NCBI GenBank assembly: GCA_023415915.1
Contig: JAEZIZ010000060.1
Coordinates: forward strand, 1-6,068
DNA from: Bacillota bacterium
GTDB lineage: Bacteria; Bacillota; Clostridia; Christensenellales; SZUA-584
DNA: 6,068 bases
Reading direction: 5' to 3'
The translations under genes and the position numbers were made by a program. Under the pieces are notes generated by a model, which saw only the letters and a list, made by a program, of their open reading frames with translations, had not been told where the DNA came from and made no database searches. Below are positions 5,708 to 6,068 of the stretch, in pieces (position 1 is the stretch's first letter; each line of letters begins with the position of its first letter).

Positions 5708-5959
5708 ATGAAATATTGGGCTAAAATCAAAATAGAAGACAGAATGCTGAAAGACGTTATAGTTGAGGGCGAAGAATTAAGAAGCGCCGTTGCCGCCGTA
5801 TGCGACGCGTTTGACCTCTCAAAGCCTATTATGCTCGACAAGCATTTAAACGAAACCCGGGATTTTAACAGGACGGTATTCTATCCCGACGACTTTATCG
5901 ACAGCGTTTCTTTCGACTCTCTCGAAATTGAAAAAATTTCTACCAAGAAAAAATTATAA
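5708..5959 (+). CDS. Small conserved protein of unknown function, 83 aa
   Basis: The ATG lies two bases after the dipeptidase stop codon, with no clear ribosome binding site in the preceding bases, so translation is probably coupled to that of the dipeptidase. The product begins MKYWAKIKIEDRMLKD and has a strand-helix-strand look: two strands with a turn (1-20), a helix (about 21-36, EELRSAVAAVCDAFDL), then a loop and the block FNRTVFYPDDFIDSVSFDSLEIE (53-75). This last block resembles small uncharacterised proteins I recall from Clostridia, but I can give no family name or function. It is soluble, without signal or membrane segment, and has a lysine-rich C-terminus. It is the last gene before the terminator-like hairpin at 5967. 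Confidence 0.82.
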   Translation: MKYWAKIKIEDRMLKDVIVEGEELRSAVAAVCDAFDLSKPIMLDKHLNETRDFNRTVFYPDDFIDSVSFDSLEIEKISTKKKL

Positions 5960-5966
5960 ATGTAAT

Positions 5967-6016
5967 AACTCCTTCGCGTTCTGCGGATAATAACAGCGAA
6001 AGGAGTTGGTTTTTTT
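5967..6016 (+). terminator. Operon terminator hairpin that contains the next gene's ribosome binding site
   Basis: The arm AACTCCTTCGC (5967-5977) pairs with GCGAAAGGAGTT (5996-6007): eight pairs, one bulged A at 5999, then three more. GTT (5978-5980) and AAC (5992-5994) can extend it. Seven T follow at 6010-6016, as in an intrinsic terminator. The hairpin begins eight bases after the stop codon of the 83-aa gene. The right arm contains AAAGGAG, the ribosome binding site for the TTG start at 6015, and the T-run overlaps that start codon. It can therefore act as a terminator, as a translation-blocking hairpin, or both. Confidence 0.75.
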
Positions 6017-6068
6017 GAATATACTGGCATGGATACTCGTAGTTATCGGCGCAATCAACTGGGGCCTT
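6015..6068 (+). CDS. DUF378 family membrane protein, N-terminal fragment (runs off the right edge)
   Basis: From a TTG at 6015 the frame reads MNILAWILVVIGAINWGL and continues past the window edge. This is the characteristic start of DUF378 (YuzA-like) proteins, short membrane proteins of unknown function whose first helix carries the I-G-A-x-N-W-G-L signature. The TTG start is chosen because AAAGGAG ends nine bases before it, and the nearby ATG at 6029 is in a different frame. An in-frame TTG at 6006 overlaps the ribosome binding site and is less likely. Only 18 codons are visible. Its translation start is embedded in the terminator hairpin of the upstream operon. Confidence 0.8.
   Translation, partial: MNILAWILVVIGAINWGL

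Noticed and set aside
1..6068. Search for CRISPR-like direct repeats, tRNA genes, toxin-antitoxin pairs, transposases and phage genes.
   Set aside because: None seen on either strand by eye; the genes present are mainly housekeeping, and no new multi-gene system could be supported.

Overview
The window looks like chromosomal DNA of a Bacillota (Firmicutes) bacterium, most likely an uncultured Clostridia member of moderate GC. This rests on the family content (RsfA/Myb-like start, TIGR04076, M20 dipeptidase of PepV type, DUF378, BacA-type UppP), the purine-rich Shine-Dalgarno sites, the sigma-A-type promoters, and heavy use of ATA for isoleucine. The taxonomic call is inference; no rRNA or marker gene is present.

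Layout, left to right. (1) 1-135, minus strand: the first 45 codons of a probable RsfA/Myb-like regulator. (2) 136-477: a divergent intergenic region with a hairpin-plus-U-tract terminator and, on the minus strand, a possible small RNA of about 75 nt. (3) 478-1527, plus: a 349-aa protein I do not recognise. (4) 1596-1967, plus: a TIGR04076 protein with its own near-consensus promoter, whose reading frame runs into a repeat of three successive hairpins (1922-1988), giving it an unusual C-terminal tail. (5) 2186-3247, minus: ilvE, branched-chain aminotransferase, with a clear promoter carrying an inverted repeat at the predicted start point and a strong intrinsic terminator. (6) 3491-5959, plus: a probable three-gene operon, uppP (undecaprenyl-diphosphatase), a PepV-like M20 dipeptidase, and an 83-aa unknown protein two bases after the dipeptidase stop. 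(7) 6015-end, plus: the start of a DUF378 membrane protein with a TTG start, whose ribosome binding site lies inside the terminator hairpin that closes the operon.

Functionally this is mostly housekeeping: lipid-carrier recycling for wall synthesis, peptide breakdown and branched-chain amino acid metabolism. Peptide turnover by the dipeptidase and transamination by IlvE could both feed amino acid pools, but they are on opposite strands with separate promoters and nothing shows that they are linked. I see no CRISPR array, transposase, phage gene, toxin-antitoxin pair or defence system, and no convincing new multi-gene system. The most unusual signals are regulatory: the terminator/RBS overlap at 5967-6017, the candidate small RNA at about 289-364, the palindrome at the ilvE start point, and the hairpin repeat that has become coding sequence at the end of the TIGR04076 gene.
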